Assembly: GCF_003944705.1 (NCBI RefSeq)
Contig: NZ_RWIS01000004.1
Span: 124,001 to 188,000, forward strand
Origin: Hymenobacter metallilatus
GTDB lineage: Bacteria; Bacteroidota; Bacteroidia; Cytophagales; Hymenobacteraceae
Direction: 5' to 3'
Length of the DNA: 64,000 bases
Part shown: positions 33,957 to 43,085 of the stretch, piece by piece
Position numbering within the stretch: position 1 is the first letter of the stretch
Layout: each line of letters starts with the position of its first letter
Made by a program: the position numbers and the translations under genes
The notes under the pieces: generated by a model
What the model was told of the DNA's origin: nothing
Database searches by the model: none
What the model saw: the letters and a program-made list of their open reading frames with translations, nothing else

Positions 33957-35093
33957 ATGAACCCATTAGTTGCCATTCATAGCTTCGGCCAGAGCATCTG
34001 GCTGGATTACATTCGCCGCAATATTTTGCAGAACGGCGAGCTGCAGCGCCTGCTCACGGAAGACGGCGTGCGGGGCGTCACGTCCAACCCGGCCATCTTC
34101 GAGAAGGCCATTGCCGGCTCCGACGACTACGCCGACGACATTCGTCGTTTTGCCCGGGAGGGATTGTCGGCCGAGGAGATTTATGCCCGCCTGGCCGTGG
34201 CCGATGTGCAGGCGGCCTGCGACCTGCTTCGCCCCCTCTACGACCACCCCGAAAACGGCGGCGACGGGTACGTGAGCCTGGAAGTGTCGCCCAACCTGAT
34301 TCATGACACCGAAGGCACCGTGGCCGAGGGCCTGCACTTCTGGCAGGAAGTAAACCGCCCGAACGTGATGATCAAAGTACCCGCCACCTGGGCCGGCCTG
34401 CCCGCCATCCGGAAGCTGATTGCGGCCGGCGTAAACGTGAATGTAACCCTGATTTTCAGCGTGGAGCGCTACCGTTTGGTGGCCGAAGCCTACCTGGCCG
34501 GCCTGGAAGACCGGGTGCGGGCCGGTGGCTCGGTGCAGCGGCTGGATTCGGTGGCCAGCTTCTTCCTTTCGCGCATTGATGTACTCCTTGATCCGCAGCT
34601 GGAGCAGTTGGCGGCTGCCGGCGGTGAGCAGGGTCAGCTGGCCGAAAGTTTGGTGGGGCAGGTGGCCATTGCCAGCGCCAAGCAAGCCTACACGGTGTAC
34701 CAGGAGTTGTTTGCTGGCCCGCGTTGGGCTGCGCTGCAGGCGCAGGGCGCGCAACCCCAACGCCTGCTCTGGGCCAGCACCGGCAACAAAAACCCTAAGT
34801 ACGATAACCTGAAGTACGTGGAGGCCCTCATCGGCCCGAACACGGTGAATACCATTCCGGTGGAAACCCTAGAGTTGTACCGCACCGGCGGCCAGCCCGC
34901 CAACCGCCTCGCCGAGCCGGTAGTCGTGGACGTGCTGGGCAGTCTGCCCCAACTCGGCCTCAACCTGGAAACCCTCACCGACCAGCTGGAGCAGGAAGGT
35001 GAGCAGAAGTTCACCGAGCCCTTCGGCAAGCTGCTGGCCGTGCTGGAACAGAAACGACTGGAAGCCCTGGCCGAAAGTCCGGCTGCCAACTAA
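33957..35093 (+). CDS. tal: transaldolase
   Basis: The 378-residue cytosolic aldolase belongs to the longer transaldolase type (TalAB type seen with fused or long forms), starting at ATG 33957 (MNPLVAIHSFGQSIWLDYIR). Diagnostic stretches are GVRGVTSNPAIFEKAI near the N-terminus and NVMIKVPATWAGLPAI, which contains the Schiff-base lysine. The later SVASFFLSRIDVLLD and STGNKNPKYDNLKYVEALIG also fit. It transfers the dihydroxyacetone unit in the non-oxidative pentose pathway. It follows transketolase with a 256-base repeat-rich gap, and ends in a strong terminator. Confidence 0.95.
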   Translation: MNPLVAIHSFGQSIWLDYIRRNILQNGELQRLLTEDGVRGVTSNPAIFEKAIAGSDDYADDIRRFAREGLSAEEIYARLAVADVQAACDLLRPLYDHPENGGDGYVSLEVSPNLIHDTEGTVAEGLHFWQEVNRPNVMIKVPATWAGLPAIRKLIAAGVNVNVTLIFSVERYRLVAEAYLAGLEDRVRAGGSVQRLDSVASFFLSRIDVLLDPQLEQLAAAGGEQGQLAESLVGQVAIASAKQAYTVYQELFAGPRWAALQAQGAQPQRLLWASTGNKNPKYDNLKYVEALIGPNTVNTIPVETLELYRTGGQPANRLAEPVVVDVLGSLPQLGLNLETLTDQLEQEGEQKFTEPFGKLLAVLEQKRLEALAESPAAN

Positions 35094-35107
35094 TCCCAAA
35101 CCCACTG

Positions 35108-35140
35108 CGGGGAGCCGGCAAACGGCTCCCCGCTTTGTTT
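35108..35140 (+). terminator. intrinsic terminator after transaldolase
   Basis: A perfect 10-bp stem CGGGGAGCCG / CGGCTCCCCG with a loop of GCAAA is followed by CTTTGTTT. Confidence 0.85.
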
Positions 35141-35146
35141 ACCCCC

Positions 35147-35154
35147 TACCTTTG
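35147..35154 (+). promoter_or_regulatory. Bacteroidota -7 element TACCTTTG upstream of the HAD gene
   Basis: This exact match to TAnnTTTG lies 43 bases before the start of the phosphatase gene and immediately after the terminator of tal. The gene therefore seems to have its own promoter. Confidence 0.55.
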
Positions 35155-35196
35155 CCGCGCCCGGCCGCTTCTGGCCCTCTCCTACTTACGCCCTGC

Positions 35197-35847
35197 ATGA
35201 ACGCATTTATTTTTGACCTCAACGGCACCATGATTCACGACATGGACTACCACACCCAGGCCTGGCAGCAGCTGCTGAACGAGGACCTGGGCGGGCAGTT
35301 CACTCACGAGCAGGTGAGGCCCCAGATGTACGGTAAAAACCAGGAAGTACTGGTGCGCATGTTCGGCCCCGACCGGTTTACGGAGGAGGAGATGGTGCGC
35401 CTGGCCCTGGAAAAAGAGAAACGCTACCAGCAGGCCTACCGCCCCCACCTGCGGCTGCTACCGGGGCTGCCGGAGTTTCTGGCGCGGGCTCACCAGCAGG
35501 GTATTCCGATGGCCATTGGCTCGGCCGCCATTCCGTTCAACATTGATTTCGTGCTCGATACGCTGGATATCCGCCGCTACTTCGCGGCCATCGTCTCGGC
35601 CGACGACGTGACCATCAGCAAGCCCCACCCCGAAACCTTCCTGAAGGCCGCCGCGCAGCTCGGCGCAGCTCCCGCCGACTGCCTCGTGTTCGAGGACGTG
35701 CCCAAAGGCGCCGAAGCGGCCCTGAACGCCGGTATGCGGGCCGTTATCCTGACTACCACCCACGAGCCGACGGAATTCGCCCACCTCCCGAATATCCTCC
35801 ACTTCTCCCCCGACTACACCGACGCATTTGTGCAGGGCTTGGTGTAG
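35197..35847 (+). CDS. HAD-superfamily sugar phosphatase / beta-phosphoglucomutase-like
   Basis: The 216-residue protein from ATG 35197 has all four HAD motifs: FIFDLNGTMI (nucleophile; Asp-x-Asn instead of DxD), IGSAAIP (motif II Ser/Thr region), the lysine in ISKPHPETFL, and LVFEDVPKGAEAALNAGM. The cap domain resembles beta-phosphoglucomutase and sugar phosphatases of subfamily IA. Asn in place of the usual second Asp is a common HAD variation but may alter catalysis. It is adjacent to tal, so it may act on a pentose or hexose phosphate. The frame overlaps tal's end in another reading, which is a shadow. Confidence 0.82.
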   Translation: MNAFIFDLNGTMIHDMDYHTQAWQQLLNEDLGGQFTHEQVRPQMYGKNQEVLVRMFGPDRFTEEEMVRLALEKEKRYQQAYRPHLRLLPGLPEFLARAHQQGIPMAIGSAAIPFNIDFVLDTLDIRRYFAAIVSADDVTISKPHPETFLKAAAQLGAAPADCLVFEDVPKGAEAALNAGMRAVILTTTHEPTEFAHLPNILHFSPDYTDAFVQGLV

Positions 35848-36038
35848 AGTACTTGTAGAACTATCTGTGGGAGTGTATAAACGACGGGCTGAGGTGGTCA
35901 AGGCCTGTTTCCGCCAGGTTTCAGGGCAGCTTTTGTAAGGCGCTGAAATGCCTGGCTACCGCCGGTGCCCTGCCAGCGCCGGCGGGCGTTTGCGGCCGGG
36001 GTAAGGAGCAGTAGCCACCGGCTCAGTGAACGAGCGGG

Positions 36039-36074
36039 GGCATTCAGGTAAGATCCGGTGGCATTCGGGTAAAA
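36039..36074 (+). promoter_or_regulatory. GGCATTC direct repeat with 21-bp period (candidate LytTR-regulator site)
   Basis: GGCATTCAGGTAAGA (36039-36053) and GGCATTCGGGTAAAA (36060-36074) are direct repeats offset by exactly 21 bp, two helical turns. They lie about 75 bases before the gene at 36148. LytTR response regulators bind such same-face direct repeats, and E. coli YpdB recognises a GGCATTTCAT pair with an 11-bp spacer. The LytTR gene at 42045 could be the binder. The rest of the 35848-36147 gap shows only a short hairpin near 36073-36113 (ACCTACC...GGTAGGT). Confidence 0.55.
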
Positions 36075-36147
36075 CCTACCGAACAGGCGGGCGGGGGTGG
36101 TAGGTTGCGGACAGTTTAGGTCACTTGTTTCGCCTTACCCCTACCCC

Positions 36148-37416
36148 ATGAGCATGCGTTTGTATCTGTATCTATTGTGCTTTCTGCTACTAGCTATAGG
36201 CGGGCAGGTGCACGCCCAGGCCCCGGCCGGAGCCAGCGCCGCGGCCTGGTTTGAGCTTCGCGACAACGAGCTGCGGCTGCACACTGGCAGTCAGAGCCAG
36301 GCTGTCACCAAAAATGTAGTGCTGCCCAATGGTACTCGCCTCGACTACCGAACCCATACCGCCGTGCTGGCCGATGGCCGGAGCGTACTCCTGCACGAAG
36401 GAGACCGGGTAAGCCTGAATGGCACCATCAACGCTGCCCAGCAGTCCGCCGAGCAGTCTGCTCCCACGCCGGCCGCCGCTGTAGCAGCCCCGGCTGCTGC
36501 CGCCCCGGCTACGCCGGCCGCCGCCGCTACCCTAACGCCCGCTGCGGTGGCGCCGCCCACCGTGGCCCCTGCTGTGGTGCCTGCTGTGACTGCCAGACCC
36601 ACTGCTACGGCCTTTACCTATCAGCCGGCGGCACCCATTAACGGGCGGCTGAAGGGCGTGGTGGAGCTGGGCGCCAGTGGTTTCAACTCCTTTATTGTGC
36701 GCATCGACGGGCAGAAACGCTGGGCCCTGGAGCGCGCCGAATACGGCAACAGCCTGGTAATGGAAAATATTGCCACCCCCGATGATGTGCGCCGGGGCCT
36801 GAAGGCCTACATCGGCCAGATGCTGGACTACGGCGTGGGCGGGCGCGACATTCATTTCGTGGTGAGCTCCGGGGCGGCGCTGGCCGACGTAACCAAGCGC
36901 ATTGTGCCGGCACTCAAAGAGTTGGGCTACGTGGTGCATATGGTAACGACCGAGCAAGAAGGTATTTATGGGCTCCGGGCTGCGCTGCCAGCTGGTTTCT
37001 CGGGCCGGGCCTTTGTGCTGGATGTGGGCTCAGGCAACACCAAGCTGGCTTGGCTGGACCACGGACAGCCCCGCACCGCCGACACTTACGGCGCCAAGTA
37101 TTACCAGCAGCAGATTGATGCGGCCACCGTGGCCGGCAGTGTGCGGGCCGCTGCCCGGCAGGTGCCGGCCAGCCAGCGGGCCACCTGCTTCGTGCTGGGC
37201 GGCGTGCCCTACGAGCTGGCCAAAACCAGCCGTCAGGGCCAGGAACGCTACACCCAGCTTTTGCCTCCAGCCGAGTACACCCGCTCCGGTGGCGGCGCCA
37301 AGCTGGCGGCCGGGCTCAACATTTATTCCGCTGTGGCCGAAACCACCGGTTGTCAGCAGTTTGTATTCGACTGGGCTGCCAACTTTACTATTGGCTACCT
37401 GCTCACGCTGCCTTAG
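36148..37416 (+). CDS. secreted DUF6799 and Ppx/GppA-like actin-fold fusion protein
   Basis: The 422-residue protein has a signal peptide (YLLCFLLLAIGGQVHAQAP). Residues about 30-95 look like the DUF6799 repeat (VVLPNGTRLDYRTHTAVLAD, then GDRVSLNGTI). A low-complexity alanine/proline linker covers about 100-155. From about 168 the chain resembles the Ppx/GppA/Hsp70 actin-like fold: phosphate-1 strand ELGASGFNSFIV, the EQEGIYGLRAAL block, and phosphate-2 LDVGSGNTKLAW near 291-302. An actin-type ATPase/phosphatase fold outside the cytoplasm is unusual. Polyphosphate or nucleotide phosphatase activity is possible but not shown. The upstream direct repeat suggests LytTR control. Confidence 0.7.
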   Translation: MSMRLYLYLLCFLLLAIGGQVHAQAPAGASAAAWFELRDNELRLHTGSQSQAVTKNVVLPNGTRLDYRTHTAVLADGRSVLLHEGDRVSLNGTINAAQQSAEQSAPTPAAAVAAPAAAAPATPAAAATLTPAAVAPPTVAPAVVPAVTARPTATAFTYQPAAPINGRLKGVVELGASGFNSFIVRIDGQKRWALERAEYGNSLVMENIATPDDVRRGLKAYIGQMLDYGVGGRDIHFVVSSGAALADVTKRIVPALKELGYVVHMVTTEQEGIYGLRAALPAGFSGRAFVLDVGSGNTKLAWLDHGQPRTADTYGAKYYQQQIDAATVAGSVRAAARQVPASQRATCFVLGGVPYELAKTSRQGQERYTQLLPPAEYTRSGGGAKLAAGLNIYSAVAETTGCQQFVFDWAANFTIGYLLTLP

Positions 37417-37569
37417 CGTGGGCAGAAAACGGCGTAGCGGTGCCTAGTGCAGCCGCTACCCACTCTGACCGGGTATACCAGTTTCCCTACCCGGCGGGAA
37501 GTATCTGTGAGGGTCGGCGCTACCGGCTTGGCCCGCCCGCATTTTTTCTATACCCAGTTACACATCATT

Positions 37570-37986
37570 GTGCGCTCATATCTACCAGGCATTCTGCACT
37601 TCACCAATTCCTTGGGCCAGGTTGTTCATTACCCCTCCGACTACGTGCAGCTGGATTGGGAAGTGTACCCTATGGCCGGCAGCTCCTTCCGCGACCTGCT
37701 GCAGCAGGGCCGGGAGCTGTGTGCCCAAACCGGCCTGCACCGCCTCTACACCGACCACCGGGGCATGCCGCCCGTGTGGGTGGAGGACTGTGCCTGGATA
37801 ACCAGCGAGTGGCTGCCCCAGGTGGCGGCCAGCGCCCCCGGTTGCCGCCTGGCCTTAGTAGAAACGGCTACCATTCTGGATAGCGCCGGCTTGCGCGCCA
37901 CCGTGGAACAGGCGGAGATGCTGGGAGTCACGGTGGCCTGTTTCGAATCGGAAGCTCCCGCCCTAAACTGGCTGCGGGCCAATTGA
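37570..37986 (+). CDS. uncharacterised protein, possible STAS/SpoIIAA-like fold
   Basis: The 138-residue product from GTG 37570 (VRSYLPGILHFTNSLGQVVH) shows a pattern of strand-helix alternation. It includes WEVYPMAGSSFRDLLQQG, LYTDHRGMPPVWVEDCAWIT and the closing VACFESEAPALNWLRAN. This resembles small STAS/SpoIIAA-like proteins common beside signalling genes in this phylum. An alternative GTG at 37447 would add 41 residues without coding character. It follows the actin-fold fusion gene by about 150 bases and is followed by a good terminator. Function unknown. Confidence 0.6.
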   Translation: MRSYLPGILHFTNSLGQVVHYPSDYVQLDWEVYPMAGSSFRDLLQQGRELCAQTGLHRLYTDHRGMPPVWVEDCAWITSEWLPQVAASAPGCRLALVETATILDSAGLRATVEQAEMLGVTVACFESEAPALNWLRAN

Positions 37987-38015
37987 GCGCCCCAAGAGGG
38001 TCTTTGGAAGGCATC

Positions 38016-38048
38016 AGCAGGTCTGAAGTCTTCAAGCCTGCTTTTTTT
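38016..38048 (+). terminator. intrinsic terminator before the hybrid kinase
   Basis: A two-part stem (AGCAGG / CCTGCT with GAAG / CTTC inside) is followed by a run of T. Confidence 0.8.
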
Positions 38049-38183
38049 GGTGTTGCTGGATATTAAGCCGGCCGGCCCGGTAAAGCCAGGGGGCCATTAA
38101 GGGGGGAAATCCGGTAGTTCGTGGGGTTTCTCTGGCAAGATGTGGCTGCCGTTACCGAACTTAAAGGGCTCACTAGCCATACC

Positions 38184-41100
38184 ATGGTACCTACCACCCC
38201 ACCCCCTGCCCTTCCTGATCCACTACTGCTTCAGGTAGCCGACCACCTGCCCGACGGCCTGCTGCTGGTAGATGCCAACGACTGCGTGCTCCTTGTAAAT
38301 GCGCAGTATTGTACTTTGTGGGGGCTGCCCGCCGAGCCCGCCCGCTGGCAGGGCCGGCCGGTGGCCGAACTGCGGGCCGCCGCTTTACCCCTGCTGGCCG
38401 ACCCCACGGAGGCGCTGCGGCAGCGGGAGCAGCTACGGGCAGCCCCCCAGCCCCGCCACCGTAGCCCCCTGCCACTTACCGATGGCCGAATTCTGGAAAT
38501 AGACTACGTACCCCTGCCCACCGGCACCCTCGTGTACGCCCGCGACGTGACGGCGCGGGAGCAAGCCCTGGATGAATTGCGTGACATCTCCAGCATACCT
38601 CTGCAAAACCCCAACCCTATTGTGCGGCTTGGGGCCGGCGGCGAGCAGCTTTTCGCCAATGAGGCCGCCAACTCTTTCCAGGCCGCCCTGCCGCCCCAGG
38701 AAGCCGACGCCCTCAACGGCCGCCTGCACGCCCTGGCCCTGGCCGCCCTGCGCGCTGGTGCAGTGCAGGAGCAGGAATTAACTGGTGGCACCCGGCATTT
38801 TCAGGTGGTAGCCCGGCCCGTACCAGAGCGCCAGTACGTGAACCTGTACCTGGTTGATATCAGCGCCCGGTATCAGGCAGAACAGCAGCTCGACCAGCAG
38901 CGAATTTTCTACGAAACCCTGCTGGATGCCCTGCCAGTGGAAGTGGTGGTACTGGATGAGCAGCAACGCTACGTGTACACCAACCCGGCCGCCGTGCCCG
39001 ATGCAGCCCAGCGGGCCTGGTTGCCGGGCCACACCCTATCCGAATATGCTTCTACCTACCGTCTGCAACTGGCCGAGTTGGGCCAGTTGCGGGAAACGTA
39101 CTTCCAGGAAGCTTTGCGCACGGCCGAGGCCCTGCCTACCTGGGAGGAAGCATCGGCCGGTTCCGGCGAAACGCATTACTTCCTGCGCAGCTACCGCCGC
39201 TTGCCGGCCGTGGCCGGGGCTCCCCTGCGGGTGCTGGGCTATGGCCTGGATGTAACGGCTCATCACCGCGCCGAGCAGCGGGTAGCTGAGCAGCGGGCAT
39301 TTTACGAAGCTATTCTCAATACCCTCCCCAGTCAGGTAGCTGTGCTGGACGCCCAGGGCCGTTATTTGTTTATGAATGCCCGGGGAATGCCCAATACCGC
39401 TGCCCGCCAAGCCATTCTCGGCCATACCGTGGCCGAATTTACCGCCCGCCTGGGTTGGCCGCCGGCCGTGGCCGAGCGGCGGGCCGGCTACTTCCGCCAA
39501 GCTCTCACCAGTGGAGAGCCTCAGGTGTGGCAGGAAGCTACTACTAACCCCGCTAACCGCCAGCCCCAGCACTTCCTGCGCCATTACCAACCAGTACTGA
39601 GTACGGCCGGGCAGCTGCAGTTTGTTATTGCTTACGGCACTGATATTACGGCCCGCGTGGCGGCCGAGGAAGCCCTGCGCCAAAGCGAAGAGCGCCTGCG
39701 CGAGCAGCAGCAGTTTCAGCAGCTGGTGCTCGACACCACCCCCGACCCCGTGTACGTGCGCGACACCGAGGGGCAGATTATTTTCGGCAACTATGCCCTG
39801 GAACTGCTGAAAGAGGCAACCATTCGCCTGCAAACCCTGGCCGAGCAATATCCCGATGGCCCCGAGGCCGCCGAACTGGCCCACTACTCCTCAGCCGACG
39901 CCCAGGTGTTGGCCACGGGGGCCGAGGTGCGTACCGAGGACCGGCTGACCATGCCCGACGGGCAAGTGCGCTGGTATCAGACCATTAAGCGCCCCCTAAC
40001 TCGCTCCGATGGCACTACTCACATTCTGGGGGTAAGCACCGACATTACGGCCCTGAAAGAGGCCCAGCAAACCCTGGAGTACAATCAGAAACGCTACCAC
40101 GACCTGATGCACTATGCCCAGGCCCTGATCTGCACCTACGATATGCAGGGTATTGTGCAGTCGGTGAATCCGGCGCTGGCCCGGCTGCTGGGCCGCGCGG
40201 AAAGTGAGCTGCTGGGCCGACCCGTGCAGGCCTCTTTACTACCAGCCGACCAGGCCGATTTCAGCGCCTATCTGGCGCGCATTGCCGCCGAGGGCGAAGC
40301 CCAGGGTGTGCTGCGGATACAGCCCCTGGGGCACGAGCAACTCCATTTTTTGCTGTACCACAACTTTGTGGTACGCGAGGCCGGACAGCCACCCTATATC
40401 ATTTCCCACGCCCAGGATATTACGGAACGGGTGCAGGCGGAGGAAGAAATGAAGCGGGCCAAGGAAGCCGCCGAAGCCGCCGCCCAGGCCCGGGCCAACT
40501 TTCTGGCCAATATGAGCCACGAAATCCGGACGCCCCTGAACGGGGTGCTGGGCATGGCGGCCCTGCTGGCCAAAACCCGCCTCACCACTCAGCAGCGCGA
40601 GCAGGTGCAGATTATCCGGTCCTCGGGCCGCCACCTGCTGGGCGTAATCAACGACGTGCTGGACGTGGCCAAGATTACCTCCGGCAAGGTAGAGCTGGAG
40701 CAGCAACCCTTTCACCTCTGCGACGCGGTGGGTGAAGCCCTGCAGCCGCTGCTGCTGCAGGCCGAGCAGAAAGGCTTGCTCTTCCACACCCGCTCCCTGC
40801 ACGACTCCTGCCCCCACCCCTGGGTGCTTGGCGACGCCCAGCGCCTCAACCAGGTGCTTATCAACCTGGTGAGCAACGCCATTAAGTTTACCCCTATCGG
40901 CGGCCAGGTAAGCGTGGCTGGCCGGGTAGCCGCAGAAACGGCCACCTCTCTCACAGTGGAATTTCAGGTGGCTGATACCGGTATCGGAATTGCGGCCAAC
41001 AAGCTGAATTCTATTTTCGACAGCTTTACCCAAGCCTACGCCGACACCGCCCGCCAGTTTGGGGGCACGGGCCTGGGCCTGGCCATCAGCCGGGCCCTGG

Positions 41101-41969
41101 TGGAGCAGATGGGTGGCCGGCTGACGGTAACCAGCCAGCCGGACCAGGGCAGTACGTTTACGTTTCAGCTTACCTTGCCCAAAGCCGAAGAGCCGGCCCG
41201 GCCGGCCACCGCTGCGCCGCTGACCAACGTGCTGCAGGGCCTGCACGTGCTGCTGGTAGAAGACAACGCCATCAACCGCCTGGTAGCCCGGCAAATGATA
41301 GAGGCCTGGGGCGGCACGGTTACCGAAGCCGTGGATGGCCCCGTGGCCTTGGCCCTGTTTGAGGAGCAGGCTTTTGATATAGTGCTGATGGACATTCAGC
41401 TACCCGGCCTCAGCGGCCTGGACGTGACACTGCAGCTGCGCCGCCACCCCAATCCGCAGCGGGCCGCTACGCCCATTCTGGCCCTTACCGCCAATGCTTA
41501 CGCCTCCGATGCCCAACAGTATCTGGCCGCCGGCATGAACGACTTCCTGGCCAAACCCTTCGACGAGGAGGAGCTATGCCGCAAGCTGCTGGCCCTGCGC
41601 CCGCCCGCGTCCCGCCCCTACGACCTGAGCCGCTTTCAGGCCCTGGCCCACGGCAACGCGGCCTTTGTTCCGGCTGTTATTCGTCACTTCCTCACCGATA
41701 TTCCACCGGCCCTGGCGCAGCTGCACGCGGCCCTGGAAGCCGGCAGCTGGCCCGAGGTGGGCCGGCTGGTGCACTACATCAAGCCCAACCTGGAAGCCCT
41801 GTCCATTGCCGATACCGCCGGCCCTTTAGCTACTTTGGAAACGGTGCGCCTGCTGGAGCCCGGCACCGGGGCCGAGGAGGAAGTTCTGCGCCAAGCCGTA
41901 CGGCAACTGCACGCCGCCGTGGAGGCCGTACTGCCCCCCCTGGCCCAGGAGCTGGCGGGCATGGAGTAA
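38184..41969 (+). CDS. hybrid sensor histidine kinase: multi-PAS, HisKA, HATPase, REC, HPt
   Basis: The 1,261-residue protein from ATG 38184 has no signal peptide or membrane helix, so it should be cytosolic. About five PAS domains occupy residues 10-760, separated by coiled-coil-like linkers (EQRVAEQRAFYEAILNTLPS). HisKA has the phospho-accepting His779 in ANMSHEIRTPLNGV. HATPase_c follows with its N and G boxes. The REC domain has Asp1070 in IVLMDIQLPGLSG. The C-terminus is a histidine phosphotransfer domain with His1197 in VHYIKPNLEAL. A four-step phosphorelay is therefore encoded in one chain. It converges with the LytTR regulator gene, a likely partner. Confidence 0.92.
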   Translation: MVPTTPPPALPDPLLLQVADHLPDGLLLVDANDCVLLVNAQYCTLWGLPAEPARWQGRPVAELRAAALPLLADPTEALRQREQLRAAPQPRHRSPLPLTDGRILEIDYVPLPTGTLVYARDVTAREQALDELRDISSIPLQNPNPIVRLGAGGEQLFANEAANSFQAALPPQEADALNGRLHALALAALRAGAVQEQELTGGTRHFQVVARPVPERQYVNLYLVDISARYQAEQQLDQQRIFYETLLDALPVEVVVLDEQQRYVYTNPAAVPDAAQRAWLPGHTLSEYASTYRLQLAELGQLRETYFQEALRTAEALPTWEEASAGSGETHYFLRSYRRLPAVAGAPLRVLGYGLDVTAHHRAEQRVAEQRAFYEAILNTLPSQVAVLDAQGRYLFMNARGMPNTAARQAILGHTVAEFTARLGWPPAVAERRAGYFRQALTSGEPQVWQEATTNPANRQPQHFLRHYQPVLSTAGQLQFVIAYGTDITARVAAEEALRQSEERLREQQQFQQLVLDTTPDPVYVRDTEGQIIFGNYALELLKEATIRLQTLAEQYPDGPEAAELAHYSSADAQVLATGAEVRTEDRLTMPDGQVRWYQTIKRPLTRSDGTTHILGVSTDITALKEAQQTLEYNQKRYHDLMHYAQALICTYDMQGIVQSVNPALARLLGRAESELLGRPVQASLLPADQADFSAYLARIAAEGEAQGVLRIQPLGHEQLHFLLYHNFVVREAGQPPYIISHAQDITERVQAEEEMKRAKEAAEAAAQARANFLANMSHEIRTPLNGVLGMAALLAKTRLTTQQREQVQIIRSSGRHLLGVINDVLDVAKITSGKVELEQQPFHLCDAVGEALQPLLLQAEQKGLLFHTRSLHDSCPHPWVLGDAQRLNQVLINLVSNAIKFTPIGGQVSVAGRVAAETATSLTVEFQVADTGIGIAANKLNSIFDSFTQAYADTARQFGGTGLGLAISRALVEQMGGRLTVTSQPDQGSTFTFQLTLPKAEEPARPATAAPLTNVLQGLHVLLVEDNAINRLVARQMIEAWGGTVTEAVDGPVALALFEEQAFDIVLMDIQLPGLSGLDVTLQLRRHPNPQRAATPILALTANAYASDAQQYLAAGMNDFLAKPFDEEELCRKLLALRPPASRPYDLSRFQALAHGNAAFVPAVIRHFLTDIPPALAQLHAALEAGSWPEVGRLVHYIKPNLEALSIADTAGPLATLETVRLLEPGTGAEEEVLRQAVRQLHAAVEAVLPPLAQELAGME

Positions 41970-42044
41970 CAGGTGAGGAGGCTACAAATAGAACGTCGAG
42001 CCGCGCGTGGGCACAGCCGTGCCATCCCGTCACTTGTCACCTCC

Positions 42045-42782
42045 TCACAGGCTTTTCATTCGGCCAAACAGCGCAGCCTCGTAGCTTTTGCCCACGGGTA
42101 CCTCGTAGGAGCCTAGTTGCAGGTGGCTGTCGGCCAGGCTGTCTACCTGGTGCAGATTGACGATGTAGGAACGGTGTACCCGCAGGAAGTTGGTGAAGGG
42201 CAGGCGCTCCTCCAGGGCCTTGAGCGTGCTGAGCACAATGTGCTTGCGCGAGGCCGTAACAATGGTGGAGTAGGCCGACATGGCCTCAATGTAAAGCACG
42301 TCGGCAAAATTGAGGCGCACCAGCTTGTTATTGGTTTTTATGAACAGGTGCTGGTCGTTGGGGGCGGCGGGCTGCAGCTCTCCGGCTGCTTCGGCTTCCG
42401 GCTGAGGCCGGCGCTGCTCCCGCACCCGGGCTACTGCCTGCAGGAAACGGGCATAGTCAAGCGGTTTGAGCAGGTAATCGGCCACGGGCAGGGCAAAGGC
42501 ATCGACGGCGAACTGGGGGTGCGAGGTAACCAGCACCACACTGGGAGCCGGGCGAGGCAGCAGGCGCACCAGCTCCAGGCCCGAGAGGTGGGGCATTTCA
42601 ATATCAAGCAGTAGCAAATCGGGGCGGGGCTCCTGCTCCAGGCGGGGCACCAGCTGCACGGCATCGGGCAGGGAGGCCAGCAGCTCCAGCCCCTCCGTAA
42701 TGCGCACGAACTGCTCCAGGGTCAGCCGGTTGATGGCATTGTCGTCGGCAATGATGCAGCGGAGGGGAGCAGGAGCAGACAT
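42045..42782 (-). CDS. LytTR-family response regulator
   Basis: This is a 245-residue regulator: REC domain residues 6-125 with acidic residues ADDN, phospho-acceptor Asp60 in LLLDIEMP, and KPLDYARF. A LytTR DNA-binding domain occupies about 145-245 (LFIKTNNKLVRLNFADVLYI, TNFLRVHRSYIVNL). Such regulators bind paired direct repeats on one face of DNA. The gene converges with the hybrid kinase and lies in a cluster with another REC protein. Start ATG 42782 is preferred over the in-frame upstream one at 42863. Targets unknown; a candidate is the 21-bp-period repeat at 36039-36074. Confidence 0.9.
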   Translation of the reverse strand: MSAPAPLRCIIADDNAINRLTLEQFVRITEGLELLASLPDAVQLVPRLEQEPRPDLLLLDIEMPHLSGLELVRLLPRPAPSVVLVTSHPQFAVDAFALPVADYLLKPLDYARFLQAVARVREQRRPQPEAEAAGELQPAAPNDQHLFIKTNNKLVRLNFADVLYIEAMSAYSTIVTASRKHIVLSTLKALEERLPFTNFLRVHRSYIVNLHQVDSLADSHLQLGSYEVPVGKSYEAALFGRMKSL

Positions 42783-43085
42783 AGCGGTACAGGAATAGAG
42801 ACGTGAGGATAGGTCCAGCCACAGGCTACCTGCCGGGCAAGGTACGGTCTGGCTGTAGCCCATGCAACCCGCGCAGGTTGAATGCCCGGCCGGCCCGGCC
42901 CAACCCCGGCCCTGGCTCGCCTAACGCCCATCTGCCGTAAGCTCCACCGTAGCCATGGCAGCTTGGGGCACTCACGGCCCACATTCAATAAAGAAACAGC
43001 CTGGTTCGGGTAATTCCCCGGCGGGCCAGGCTGAACAGCGCTAGGTTTGAGAAGTCGATTTGTCTCAACCTCAAGCTTCTGCGTC
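42783..43085. other. divergent intergenic region with hairpin
   Basis: Between the LytTR gene and the small secreted gene is a GC-rich stretch with a 7-bp stem (AGCCTGG at 42998-43004, CCAGGCT at 43026-43032). No T-run, promoter consensus or gene was recognised. Confidence 0.4.
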
